64,000 nt of DNA from the NCBI GenBank assembly GCA_011317545.1, contig WUJK01000001.1, forward strand, positions 3,949,001 through 4,013,000. Direction: 5' to 3'. Numbering within the stretch: position 1 is the stretch's first letter; each line of letters starts with the position of its first letter. This DNA is from Coniella vitis (Eukaryota > Ascomycota > Sordariomycetes > Diaporthales > Schizoparmaceae). Below are positions 46,072-56,934 of this stretch, in pieces. The notes beneath the pieces are model-generated. The model was not told where the DNA came from and searched no databases. It was given only the letters and a program-made list of their open reading frames with translations. Both the position numbers and the translations under genes were made by a program.

Positions 46072-46608
46072 TTATTTATTGTTGCGGTCGTTGTTCAGTG
46101 ACTCGCGGCTGCCGCCGTGGCCGTTGTGGCTGCCGAGGCTGCGATGATTGTGGTTGATATGCCGGCGGATGTTCTGGGAATGGAACGCACGCAGTTTGCA
46201 GCCGCACCGGAAGAGCGAATGCAAGGCGAGGAGCTGGTGGAGGTGCCTGCACTTGAGAGCCCCCTTGAGAAGGAAGACCGAGAGAGACAACGTCACGTGC
46301 AGGTGCAGAAGCAGAAGCAGGAGCTGGTGGAGGTTGAGGCACTGCGTGTTTGCTGTGGTATCCAGTAGCAGGGTCCCATGCTGGATGAAGCACTCTGTTA
46401 GGATTTGTACGTTTTCTAGAGAAATGCCATTTTGGGGGACATGGCGCCTAGGCTTGAGAACAAGAGAGGCAGCAGGGGGTAGAGAAGGACAAAGAGAAGA
46501 CTTACGACCCAAGTACCGTGGCGCCTGTGGCGCCTGTGGCGCGTATACTCTTGTGGAAGAACTGCCGTGATCTACACTGGCTTGGTGGTTTGGTGGTTTG
46601 GAATCCAT
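46072..46608 (-). CDS. Weak candidate: small His/Leu-rich protein, possibly spliced
   Basis: The frame from ATG 46608 has a canonical GTAAGT donor at 46505 in phase 1, and acceptors ending at 46416 (TAG) or slightly downstream restore the same frame, which runs to 46072. It has a 9-base coding repeat (46519-46543) giving 'APQAPQAPR'. The predicted tail is rich in Leu, His and Asn and resembles no family I know. Competing open frames exist on both strands here (including a Pro-rich one ending at 46076), so this may be non-coding. Confidence 0.2.
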   Translation of the reverse strand: MDSKPPNHQASVDHGSSSTRVYAPQAPQAPRYLGRKSSLCPSLPPAASLVLKPRRHVPQNGISLENVQILTECFIQHGTLLLDTTANTQCLNLHQLLLLLLHLHVTLSLSVFLLKGALKCRHLHQLLALHSLFRCGCKLRAFHSQNIRRHINHNHRSLGSHNGHGGSRESLNNDRNNK

Positions 46609-47339
46609 CTTGTTTTCCTTTTTTCTTTTCTTCAAATATGAATGAGTATCTGGTAAAGCTTTGGTAAAGTTCCGATGTGTTGAATCTCAGAAGAGGTGGA
46701 TGCTAGAGTTTGGGTATCAGTAAGAAGTCGTGTGGGAGGGTGAAGGACAATCAGAAGAAAACATATGAAAGGTCAGAGTACGAGGCTATATTTGTATTCA
46801 TTGCCGCCGTAGACTGTCACATGTAGAGAGATGCAGCAAAATCTAGTAGGCACGAAAAAGTTCCTGATGCGGAAGACGGATTTGCTTCAATGACACGGAC
46901 GTGCGTAGCGTAAGAATTAGGCGCCTGGGACTTTTACAAAAGGCGCATAGCTAGTATGATCTGTTGAAAAGGGCCCGTGAGAGCTGGTGAGAGTGCCGGA
47001 TACGAAAAGCTCGCCGACCATTTGGCTGGGTATACTGGCGAGAGACAATCTAAGTGGAGGACTTGCAGTCCGGGGGCATCCAGGTAGTCAATGGCCCAGA
47101 GTGACTCTGATCTTGCCATGATAGGCCCTATGGTGATTAACAACGACGAAACAAGAAGAAGGTATCCTGGACGTGGAAGGAGTACGTTTGAGTGAATCCT
47201 ATTCACACTGACGTCCACTGACACTTGTTCAACGAAGATATTCGTGGATATGTCGCCTGACCGTGATGCTTGTGAGCGTGACCGAGGCGAGAAAGTGGTT
47301 GGGTCTCCATTTCAGAAAGATAGATACATCTTGCATGTT

Positions 47340-48460
47340 GGAGATTACAAGTTAATAGAGTAGTTCCCTGCAGAGTGCGAAACATCCAAGATAGGAATCA
47401 GCGCTGCTAGGACGTGATTAGTGTCAGCGGCGATGTTAGACATCAAGAAGGACGAGCCGTCTGCAGACACGGTGGCGCAATCCAAGGTAGATGGAATAAT
47501 TTGACCATCAAGTGTTGAGTCCGGCAAGATACACCGACTAACTCATGTGCAAGTTAGGCGAACACGTATCCTCGTCTATGACGGCCATGGGATTCAGGAC
47601 ACAGGGAGATACAGATTACGAAGCCACATATAGCCTTCTTGTTCAAGCATGTGAGGTATGTGGTGGACAGATTGGTTCTGCTTCAGGATGGAGAACAAGG
47701 GTGCTTCGCTAATAGCGATGACTCCTCTTGAAGACGGCAAGCCGCGTACAAAGACTTGGTGTGCTTGTTCGGTGGATGCCCCGTATTTGGACTGGCGAGC
47801 GGGTTGGATGGTAAAGCTTTGTGAAAAGACGTTTCAGTCAGTGTGATAGCGGGACGCATCTGGTTGGAGATAGCTGAGTATCGTGATGCTCTGCAGTTAT
47901 CGAGAGGGTCACGCCGGCTCTGAAGTTGCTTGAGTTCGCGTGGAGATGTTCTATTATAATGCGCTGTCTATCATTGATGGTCCCTTCGTTCAGTGTCTGA
48001 AGCGAGAGTCCTAAGGTAGGGACATAGTCCCTGGAGCGTTGCTTCTTGCCTTGTCCTTTGGAAGCCGCAATTCAATGGGTTTAGTATGGGTAGTATCTGC
48101 CCAAGACATGTTCTTGCAAGATACCCTCCCAACCTGCCTAGGAAGTCGCCAATATTGCCTAATTTGCTTCAACTCCGCCAAGCTAAGGCAACCAGATATG
48201 CTCAGCGTCACCAAGGCGCGACTTGCTCACTATAGGATGCGTGCAGGATGCCAATGACACTTTCGAGATCTAGCAGAGCCCTGATGCCGAACGCCAGCAT
48301 GGGCTCAGCGCCATGGCAGTCCGCTTCCGGGCTTCCAGCATCACTCGTGCTGGTGGTCTTTGGCAGAACATATGCCCTCCTCGTATTGGGCGATGGCGTA
48401 GAGTCATTTGCTTGACGACATGGGCCGCATACTCAACCTTGAAGCTTTGCAAAGCACTGC
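47340..48460 (-). pseudogene. Possible decayed or multi-exon gene of unknown family
   Basis: On the minus strand, successive open segments of about 45-65 codons follow one another in changing frames, with protein-like composition (for example near 48300, 48100, 47990, 47750 and 47450). A possible intron (GTGACG...TAG) links two of them near 48190-48220, but the other frame changes lack clear splice signals. This may be a gene broken by frameshifts, a gene with many small introns, or chance. No domain is recognised. Confidence 0.2.
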
Positions 48461-50661
48461 AAACGAGCGATGGTTAGCCTTTGATAAGTCACTGAAACGT
48501 TCGCCTCGCAAGATCTTTCACTCCATTCTCTTCCATAGCTATATCCCGAAAAGTCTCGATAGCGTACCATACCCGTCTCTGCTTGCCTAGGATGAACTAC
48601 ATTCGGCTTGGAAAGTTATCGAAACCGACACCTCGAAGTTGCATTCGGCGACAAGACAGACCGCCCAACAAATGGCGAGAAATATACACACAAAGTCCAA
48701 GCCTTCGTGGTGATTATGGTTTCCGCAGCAAGCAGAGTCATTCAAACTGACTTCAGCCTGATCATATCATGCAAGGCGTGCAAAACGACGAGCGTTTGAT
48801 TGGCAGGGGTAGATGGAGCTGACATTCTGCGTCAACATCACAAATACAAGCCGACGCGCCATGATATAGTGATGTTTTTGAACATCGTAGGAGAAGAAAG
48901 ATTATTGCCGGCTAAGGCATCCTCAATACGTCCATCAAAATAGAGAAAGGAGGAGAGGCATTGTCAACAATCAAATGCTTTAGAGGCCACGCAGAGAAAC
49001 ATTCACAGACATGCTGTGAGGGATAATCATATCAAAAAAAAAAAATATTAAAGATTTGGAACTTCTTACTATATTGCGATATCAAAACTGACATAGAGGT
49101 ATGACAATTCCATAGGCGTAGAATAAGCATCAAACCCAAGCAACATGGCATCCAAACAAGCATCAGCTTTGATAAATGACACCTCTGAAACCAAGAGCAT
49201 AGGCGGAATGAAGGGCATGTCGCCACGACCGTTGAGCCATAGAGAGCTTGAAGCCGATAGGAAATCGCCAATATCAGCTGAACAAGAGATCAAAGGAAGG
49301 GTAAAGCCGCAAGACTGGCTGGTTTTGACCGTACTAGAAGCGATCAAGTGTTGCAGAATGAAACGAACGAGATCAACCATGTGTTGAAGGGATAGAGGCT
49401 CGTGGCCGTCACCTACCGTTCCAGCTTGGTGGTGACAGGTATAGATGCTCAGAAACACGGCGATCACATTGTGGACATTCGAATGGAATATCTCCCCAGG
49501 ACAAATAAGTTTATTATGAACCTGAAAGAAAATCAAAATTAGAATCGACTTGAACTTTAACAATTCTAGACACAAACTTACAATATACGACTTGTTTCTG
49601 TTCTATCATTTTTTCTTCTTGCTTATTCTCTCGTTGGATTCTCGGCTTTTTGGTTTTAGTTTCCCACTTCCTTTTCCAGGAAAACACAATATATTCGAGA
49701 CGAAGAAAGAGAAAGTTCCCAGGATACACTAAGGCATGATAGTTTCGAGGGCAGCCAGTGACTATATACAGTTACGGGTCACTCTCAGAGTCTAAAACGG
49801 TGGGAAATACAATCTGTCCCAAGGTAACTACGCTGCAAAGTCTCTACTGATTTGACACTTACTACCTACAACAAAGTACACCAGGCGATGAAACTTACAG
49901 CAAGGCACATGCTCAAAACTTTTGCAAAAGAAAGACGGGAAATCAACTGGCCGCGCGGTGGCCTACGAGTCTGCCGTCTCTACAAACAGCCTTTCTGAAC
50001 ACCTACCAGAAGCCGACATGGTAACGGAGGCTTTAGGCTTTTACAAAGGCAATGAAAGAGAAGAAGAAGAAAGAGGGGAATCTGCACGCTCTACTTATGT
50101 TTGGGGGAGGGGGTCCCCAAGGTTAGTCCATTTGCGGCTTCTACTTTTTGTATGCATTCAACACATACTGCTCACCTTAGTCGCTGAGTCACAAGTACTT
50201 ACTGTTTCTAAGAAAAACTTCAGGATAGAGGCGAAAAGACGGCCTGGTTTAGTGGCTTTTAGCCGGACGAGAAAAAGACGTTGGGAGACTTATATGTATG
50301 TAGCAGTACCGGGTCTGGAAGAGTATCCTAATCCGCTTGGTTTTATGAGCCTTACCAGATCAAGACTGTTTTGGACACCTGTTCATTTGCTCGCATGGCG
50401 GTCTTCTCTTTTATGACATTACTTACTTTGGTTTGATGGAATCCCAAGCGACTCTTTGAGTTGCGGGACGTTCCACTGCTTGAACAAGCCATCATATTCG
50501 TCGATTTTTCTGCGTGTCCAAAGAGTCAGACGCCCACTATGAAGAAACGACCATTGCAACCATGAAACATCACATTATTTATCTTATGTACTAAAAGAAT
50601 ATCATCCTCAGCAAGAATGAATAACAAGGGAGACAGCTCTGAACAAATGCAATATCCCTCG

Positions 50662-51810
50662 TCACGCACTTCCCAAATTCAAAAAAACCTTTCCAGTATG
50701 CTGCTTGATTTCCCCCGTCAGATGCGCCCAAACACTCTCCTCCGCACCCTTCGCCGTGGCCTTGACAAGAACCTTTTCCACCTGCGCCGACATGTCATCG
50801 CAGCTTTCTGGCACCGAGTAAGACCCACTACCGAGCCTCCCGTCCGTCCCTTTCGCAACCGTCACCCCGCGGGACAACGGCACGCCGTCCGCAGCAGTAG
50901 CCCCACCGCCTCCACGCGCAGGCGGGAACCGCGCGCTCGTCGCACAAAACAGCTGCATCGCGCCGCACGCATCGGGCGGCAACCACTTCATGACAAACGG
51001 TGCCGCAAGATTGAACATGTGCCGGACCACCGCTACGATCCCCGTGGCGTCCTTTCCAAACGGCGTCCTGACGGAGCCTGGGAAGTCGTGGACGAAGCTC
51101 ACGTCCGGGGCACGCCGCGCAAGGACATTGTGGGCGAGTGTCGCCAGGACGGCCATGTGGCTGCGGCCTTTGAAGGGGTGTCGGAGCGGGTAGCCTGCCC
51201 AGTCTTTGGCATCGTAGGCTCCTTCGTGGCTGGCGACGAAGACGGAGACGACGCGTTTGAGGTCGGTGGCTTTCTGCAGGGCGGGGAGTAGGTTGAGGGC
51301 GAAGAGGACGCGGGAGGTTATGGGGAGGACGTAGGCTCTGGGAAGGCCTTCTGTGGTTTCTATTTTTTAAGGGGAAAAGGAGAAAAAAGGGACCAGACAA
51401 GGTTAGCCCATGGTTTGCTGTTTATCATACCCGGTGCGTTTGAGGTGAGACGTAGTCTTACTATCGATAGCCATAGTGCCTTGGGTCATAAACAAAAGGT
51501 TGATCTTGTCTTCCTGTGCCAGAATCTGCTCAGACACGGCATTGACGTTCTTTAAAAGCGCGATATCAGACTGGATAAAGGTATATGTGCCTCCGGGGTT
51601 GGCGCTCCGAAGCTCGGCAACGATTCTGTCTGCAGCCGACTGAGAGCGGCCGATGAAATAGACACGGGGGCTCTTTGCGTTTTGAGCAAACGCTTTGAGG
51701 GCATATTCGCCTATACCGCTTGTGGCACCAACAAAGACTGCTACCAATCCAGCTGGAAGAGTGGTGGCAATCCGTGAGTTGGATTCTTGCATGACGCTTA
51801 ATTCAGACAT
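50662..51810 (-). CDS. Atypical short-chain dehydrogenase/reductase (SDR), 348 aa, two exons
   Basis: Exons on the minus strand are 51810-51462 and 51359-50662, with a 102-base GTAAGA...TAG intron in phase 1. The nucleotide-binding motif is 'VGATSGIG' (residues 27-34), a TGxxxGxG variant, followed by 'YFIGRSQSAADRIV', 'FIQSDIALL' and 'LLFMTQGT' in place of the usual N-A-G. After 'RVVSVFVAS' the canonical Y-x-x-x-K catalytic pair is not visible; that position instead has 'GRSHMAVLATLAHN'. Later come 'SFVHDFPGSVRTPF' and a C-terminal extension. Such active-site-poor SDRs recur in fungal accessory and secondary-metabolism loci. The substrate is unknown. The Zn2Cys6 regulator lies 554 bases upstream in the same orientation. 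Confidence 0.9.
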
Positions 51811-52363
51811 GCTGATGAGCCGAAAGGGTGAAGTACTAGTGTGAGGAGAGCAATGATCAAGGTGAGAAAGGAAAAGAGTGGGCTATAGGTGGAGGGAGAC
51901 GTCGAGATATATACATAATGATGGAAGGGCACCGAGACAAATTGTCAACCAGGGCCAAGCCTTGCGATACGTAACTGAGTTGGTTCTCTCATGCATCTGA
52001 TCGTTCTTAAAGCGATCGAGGGTCTAAATTAGAACCACTTGCCAACTTTACAAGCTGGCCACAGAGCAGGCAAACGAGCGTGAAGTGGGAACAGTGGTTG
52101 GAAATACACACACGGCAGTGAACTACAGTATTATGTTATGTACTGTATGTAAGTGAAGATTGGGTACGAATCGAGGTTAGCGCCCTCCTCCTGACATCCT
52201 GACATCGCACTAGTAGACAGCGCTAACCTCACTTCGTATTCACGGGCAAAAGTGGGTCGAGGCTACGCTTAGTCCCGCTGTCCCAGCCCCACTATTGACA
52301 GTTGAACCCACGACCACGAACCACGTGACATGAACACCACCATGTTTCTTGCCTGGAGGCTGC
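51811..52363. promoter_or_regulatory. SDR promoter region / 3' end of the second Zn2Cys6 gene
   Basis: About 550 bases that should contain the SDR promoter and the 3' UTR of the regulator. It holds a 19-base imperfect inverted repeat (52165-52238). Confidence 0.5.
52165..52238. repeat. 19-base inverted repeat between SDR and regulator
   Basis: Arms 52165-52183 and 52220-52238 are reverse complements at 17 of 19 positions; the inner 11 bases (GAGGTTAGCGC and its complement) match perfectly, with a 36-base spacer. It may be a regulator-binding palindrome or a terminator hairpin. Confidence 0.8.
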
Positions 52364-55250
52364 TCAGAAGCTGAAGGCATACTCGAGTGATCCTGCTTGC
52401 ATGGGCGCGTCAGACTGGGTAAGATAGTCCACAGACGTGAAGACTCCCTGCGTTGGTGACAAATTCATCCGCATTCCGCTGCCTGCGAACCAATCAGCGC
52501 TCATATATACCTGGGGAGTCAAGGTTTGATATGCCTTACCATCAGCCGTCTCCATCGAGAGAAGCGAAGAGTACTCAGAATCAACAGGGAAGATTCCAGG
52601 TTCACCAATAAATGGTCCAAATAGAGGTGGTGGCCCGCCAGCCAGGTCCAGCTCTGGCGCCACCAGCAAGTCTCGAGCAGCAACACCATCACCGCCATCA
52701 GCAGCAGAAGCAGCAGCAGCAGCAGCAGCATCGTCAAAGATGGCACCTCGACTCTCGCCTGCCCTAGCCAGCACTATGCTTACCGTTTGCGCAGCCTTTC
52801 TCGCCTCGCGGGATACATCACTTCTGCGCATCCAGACCATCCTCGTCTTGCGAAGGGCTGCGCTGATTTCTTCTGCCCGCTCTAGCGTTTGCTGCTGCCG
52901 ACGATGCAGCAGAGAGCAAAGAACCATGGTAGCCGTGAGGAACTGGTGATTCATGATGGAAGACACGCGCCAGCGCATTGTGTGTAGCTGGCCGCCGGGG
53001 CATGTCTCCCTGTCGAGAATATCTTGTATTTCTAGCGAGCCGAGGGATGCGTCAATGCATACTTGTCGTGAGTAGGAATACGGATCATTATGGTCGCCTG
53101 TTGTGGCTGCTGATGCTGCTGCTGCTTCTTCTGCTGCTGCTGCATCATCTGACGATGACGACGATGACGGGATAGCCGACGAGTGAGGAGAGGATGGGGG
53201 CAACGACGAGGTGCGCTGCTGTTGCTGTTCGAGAAAGAGGTACCGCCTGTGCAGCAAGATCTGTCCCTTGTAATACAAGTGGCGGATAAACAGGCGTGAC
53301 AGAATGGTCTGTGCCGTGTCCATCACGCTCGCTGCCATGGACTTCATCTTGAGCGGCTGCGGGATACTGGCCTCGGCTTTGTTCAGCGCGGCGTCGATGC
53401 GCATTGTCTCGGCATAGTCGTGGGACTTGTTGACTGATGCTGTTTGGGTGGAGATGGAGTTGAGAACAGTCAAGAGCCTCCTGCGCGCAATGAGGCCTAG
53501 GGTGGTGGTCGCCTCCGTCTCTGGTCTCGACGCAGGCAGCTCTGTGATGTCCTGGTCCAGGTCGGCATCATTCAGATTGCGAGGCTCGGCCGTGTCGTAT
53601 TCGAGATTCGACACAAGACAGGGCATGCCCATCTGGCCAGAGATGAGAACATCCGCGAGCAAAACGGTCGACCACATCCTGCGCCGCATTTCACTCTGCA
53701 ACGGCGTCAGATGCGGGAAATGGCTCGGGTCACGGTGGTAGCCCATTCGCCGGGCCATGCCGACGCAGATGCCCAATAGGATCCATGTGTCCTTGTAGGC
53801 ATCCGGTCGCATGATGAATTCGATGTAGACGTAATTGTGCAACGTCTCGAGGATGTGAGGGCCGGCATTGGTGTACTCGCCGAGTATCAGACACTGCACG
53901 ACCCTCAGGCGGTAAAGGCCAATCTGCAGCATCGAATTGCCGTCTGTTGTCTCGCGCCCGGACCCGGCGTCAATTGCGTCCGAGGCTAAGAGAGCAAGGC
54001 ACATGATGCTGAAGAGGAGCCCGAGCCAGAGGATGGGCACGCTTTGCGGATCGGCCCAGAACGCTTCATACTACGACATGTGTGTCAGTCGGAAGGAGGT
54101 CTTGTTGGCTGTTACCGAAAAACCTAGTAAAGTTGGTGCTCACCTCCCGTAGGAACGTTGGCCCATGTGCCGTTGCTAAAGACAAAAGAGCCCGTCAGTC
54201 GCAGCCGCAGCAGGTTCTCCGAGTCAGATGTTGCAACTGACATGGAGCCACCAAGTCCACCCGACTGAAGAAACGCGAGATGTATCGATCAACGACTGCT
54301 TTGGGAGGCAGCGAAGCCAAGATATCGGCCCTGGAGCGAGGTCTAGGACACCCGTACAGGAGGAGGGCATGTTTCGTATCAGGCCCAGTCATGCCATCAC
54401 TGAACCCATCCTCGTACTCGACCGATTCAAACGGTGCCGACGCAAGCCTGCCATTCTCCTCACGATCAAAGTGCACCTTGAGCTCGTCGATGCTGTCCAG
54501 GATGGCAGCCCAATGGTCACCGACAACGTAGTGAGCTTCTGGGCCACTTCCCCTCATACTCCCGGCGTCAGACCGCTCATCAATTGCTGCTGCTGGTGTC
54601 GCTGGCAGCTGTGACGAGGCCCCGGCCGCTTGATTGGCAGTGTCCTCTCTGGGACGACTACCGGATGCAACTTCCGGACGGGCATGTATGTTTCGCCGCG
54701 TAGCATCCAATCTGGTTTGTAGCCCCATCGCCGGCGCTGGCGTTGGCGCTGACGCGAGTGACTTGACCAAGCGCTCCAGGTGCACAATGCGGTCATGGAT
54801 ACTAGGAGCTGGTGAAGAATGCGACCCCGAAGAGATTGCGGTCATACTATTAGGCGCATATGTACAACTATGGCCGCGTAAGAGGCATGTTGCACACGAG
54901 GGCTGTTGGCGATCGCACCGCAGTCTTTCAAAGGCAAAGTATCAACAAACAGGCCGGCAAACTACCCAGCTAAGTAACAGGTAACGTAACGTTGCTATGG
55001 TTTCGCAAATTTGCTATTGTGGGACTGGTGACACTCACTTACGCCGGCGACAGAGATTGCACGAGAGCTGTGGTTTGTCTCGTCGGCGATTCAAAGGCGG
55101 TCGTGGGCGCTCGTCAAACTCGGGTCTGACTCTTGCCTCGCTGGCCTCTTTGGCTGTGGTTTGTGAGCCTGGCATTGTCTTTGCCAGTTCGTTTGTCGAC
55201 GCGATCTGATCGTAAAAAGGCTCATCAACGCAGTCGTCGCAGCCCCTCAT
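52364..55250 (-). CDS. Zn(II)2Cys6 transcription factor with Fungal_trans domain, 877 aa, four exons
   Basis: Exons on the minus strand are 55250-55039, 54924-54242, 54175-54144 and 54070-52364. Introns end GTGAGT...AAG, GTCAGT...TAG and GTGAGC...TAG, all in phase. The first splice joins the zinc cluster 'CNLCRRRK|LRCD', giving Cys64, 67, 74, 81, 84, 91 (CX2CX6CX6CX2CX6C); the 32-base exon 3 restores 'HGPTFLRE|YEAFWADP', a classic entry to the middle homology region. Later motifs are 'CVGMARRMGYHRDPS', 'EMRRRMWSTVLLADVLISGQMGMP' and 'EPRNLNDADL'. An open TTG-led extension to 55268 is ignored; an alternative ATG at 55175 would give a shorter start. Low-complexity Gln, Ser and Ala runs come from CAG/GCA microsatellites. 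Nuclear; the likely target is its own locus, including the adjacent SDR. Confidence 0.92.
52690..53170 (-). repeat. Coding trinucleotide runs in the second regulator (poly-Ala)
   Basis: Two GCA/GCT runs (about 52699-52729 and 53105-53145) encode Ala-rich tracts, and a nearby GAC/TCG run gives Ser/Asp. All stay in frame. Confidence 0.75.
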
Positions 55251-56174
55251 TGAGCGGGAGCCCAGCAACCAGCAACACGCGTTGGGTAACGAAGTATTTG
55301 CTCAACGAGTAGAAGACGAAGTCGCTCCCACAGGCGAGAGAGAAAGGGTTGATTGCTTCGTGCCAACACGCGATTTGCAGATAGGCGCAACAATCCGTCA
55401 GCTTCGCGGTGGCTTGCAAGCCCAGTGTCATATCCGCTCCCCGGCGCTGATTCTCCGACCGTCCGAACCTCCGGCGCCTAATATCCGGACCACCATTCGC
55501 GACTCCAGCACAAACACTCCCACAAGCCACAGCCGTAGAACAGCAACCTCCCAGACTCAGGAGGCCCGGCGGTGCAGCTGACCTCGCCCTCGAGGAATCA
55601 TGCCAGTGAAACAAAGCACGTTGGCATCCGTAGCACATTGCACAAAGAGGGGCTTGGCTTTCCCAAACCACCCAATCACCCACTCACTGAGCCACACACC
55701 CACTCACACCACACAGCACCAATCCTGTACTCCTTGTCCGCCGTCTAATTCATTTCTCCATTTGGGATGCTGGGCAACCGCGTCGGCCTGGCTATACCTA
55801 CACATGCTTAGCGTGCACCACACAAGAACTGACGTCACACACCAACAATAATGTTTTGGGTGAAGCAGGATTGTTGTCTTGCTGAGAAACATGTTGATTG
55901 AGCAGATGAACTTGTCTACTGTGCTGTACGTGCGGAACGGGAAAATAAAATTTGACCTGTGCGGCGCGGTGTCAAATTATGAGAGCCAAGCAGGCGGTTG
56001 GTGGAGGGGCTTGATGGGTATATAAATCAAGTGAATGAACGATACTCCATAGTTCTTGCTGCATCGTTGGATATCAAATCTATCAAGGGCTTCGATACTT
56101 CCCCTTGAGGCTTCGCTGCAATCTTCAAAGTCAAAACATACACAAACCTTATCAGGTCCAGTTCTTTTGCCACA
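55251..56174. promoter_or_regulatory. Divergent intergenic region (regulator / small acidic protein)
   Basis: 0.9 kb with no extra gene. A perfect TGACGTCA octamer lies at 55830-55837. ACAC/CACT-rich sequence at about 55670-55730. Both flanking promoters must lie here. Confidence 0.45.
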
Positions 56175-56474
56175 ATGTCTCCCACCAAAGGTAAGAGAGC
56201 ATACTCTTGGACAGATCTGGTAGTGCTTGGCACGGCGAACGTTCTTTACTGAGAATTTCCCACAGACTTTGCCCAGGCCACCACAGCACGTGATGATGCC
56301 CTCGAACAGGCCGAAGGAAAGAAGGAGGGCCACCAACCCGCTGCTACCGAGGGTTTCAAGGGAGAGGAAGCCCTCGACAAGGCCATTGGTGATGCGGGCG
56401 GCGAGGACCCTGAAATCACCTCTGCGGCAGCGGACCCGCTTGAAGAGGCAGAGGCCAAGAAAGAAGCCAAGTAA
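56175..56474 (+). CDS. Small acidic, Ala/Glu/Lys-rich protein, 74 aa, two exons
   Basis: Exons are 56175-56190 (16 bases) and 56266-56474, joined across a GTAAGA...CAG intron in phase 1; the context ACAATG is good. The product starts 'MSPTKDF' and is highly charged with many Ala, Glu, Lys, Asp and no hydrophobic core, signal or cysteine. Composition suggests an intrinsically disordered, stress-type or hydrophilin-like cytosolic protein. I recognise no family. The short first exon, canonical intron and clean stop argue that it is real, but expression evidence is lacking. Confidence 0.7.
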
Positions 56475-56934
56475 AGGCCTCCTCAGACAACGGAACATGG
56501 TGAGAAGTGGTCTGGCACCAGAGAAGCCCAGATTTGGCTACATGAGCGTCGTTCGAAGAAGCAGCCCATGAGGCACACTCAGCTGAGACAGAAGCAATAT
56601 GAATGCGCTCTTCACGATCGCGGCCTTTGTGCACTGTCACACTGAAATGAATGCTTCTTCTAGGGTGATGGCTCACTGCGAACCCACCAGTTTCTTGGAC
56701 TTGCATCACCCGGCTCGTAGCGTTACGTCCTGGATGCGGAAGCAACTTTTGCAAGATAAAGTGTTGCTGTTGTTGCCATGGCCTTGGCCATGATAGATCG
56801 CGTCCAAGCTCGGCCCAGCACGGTCACGCTATTTTCATATAAAGACAGTGACAACAAACCGCCGGCTGCTTTCCATCTTGTGTATTGAAGCATTTCACCG
56901 GCTATCATACAGCGACCCATTCCCTTGGAGCCAA
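56475..56934. other. Convergent 3' region (small acidic protein / bL27m)
   Basis: 460 bases between convergent stop codons. No further gene is seen. Confidence 0.5.

Larger units (their letters stand above)
44575..50661. other. Gene-poor 6.1-kb interval
   Basis: No confident gene. It contains a strong 58-base inverted repeat (45511-45693), a weak spliced candidate (46072-46608), a stretch of coding-looking but frame-broken segments (about 47340-48460, minus strand) and an open 168-codon frame at 49069-49575 (minus) that I cannot assign. Base composition is more AT-rich than in neighbouring genes. No copy of the dispersed word was seen here. Confidence 0.45.

Noticed and set aside
46076..46393. 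Pro-rich minus-strand frame (105 codons)
   Set aside because: It cannot be joined in phase to the only good donor nearby and has no clear start; left out as a gene.
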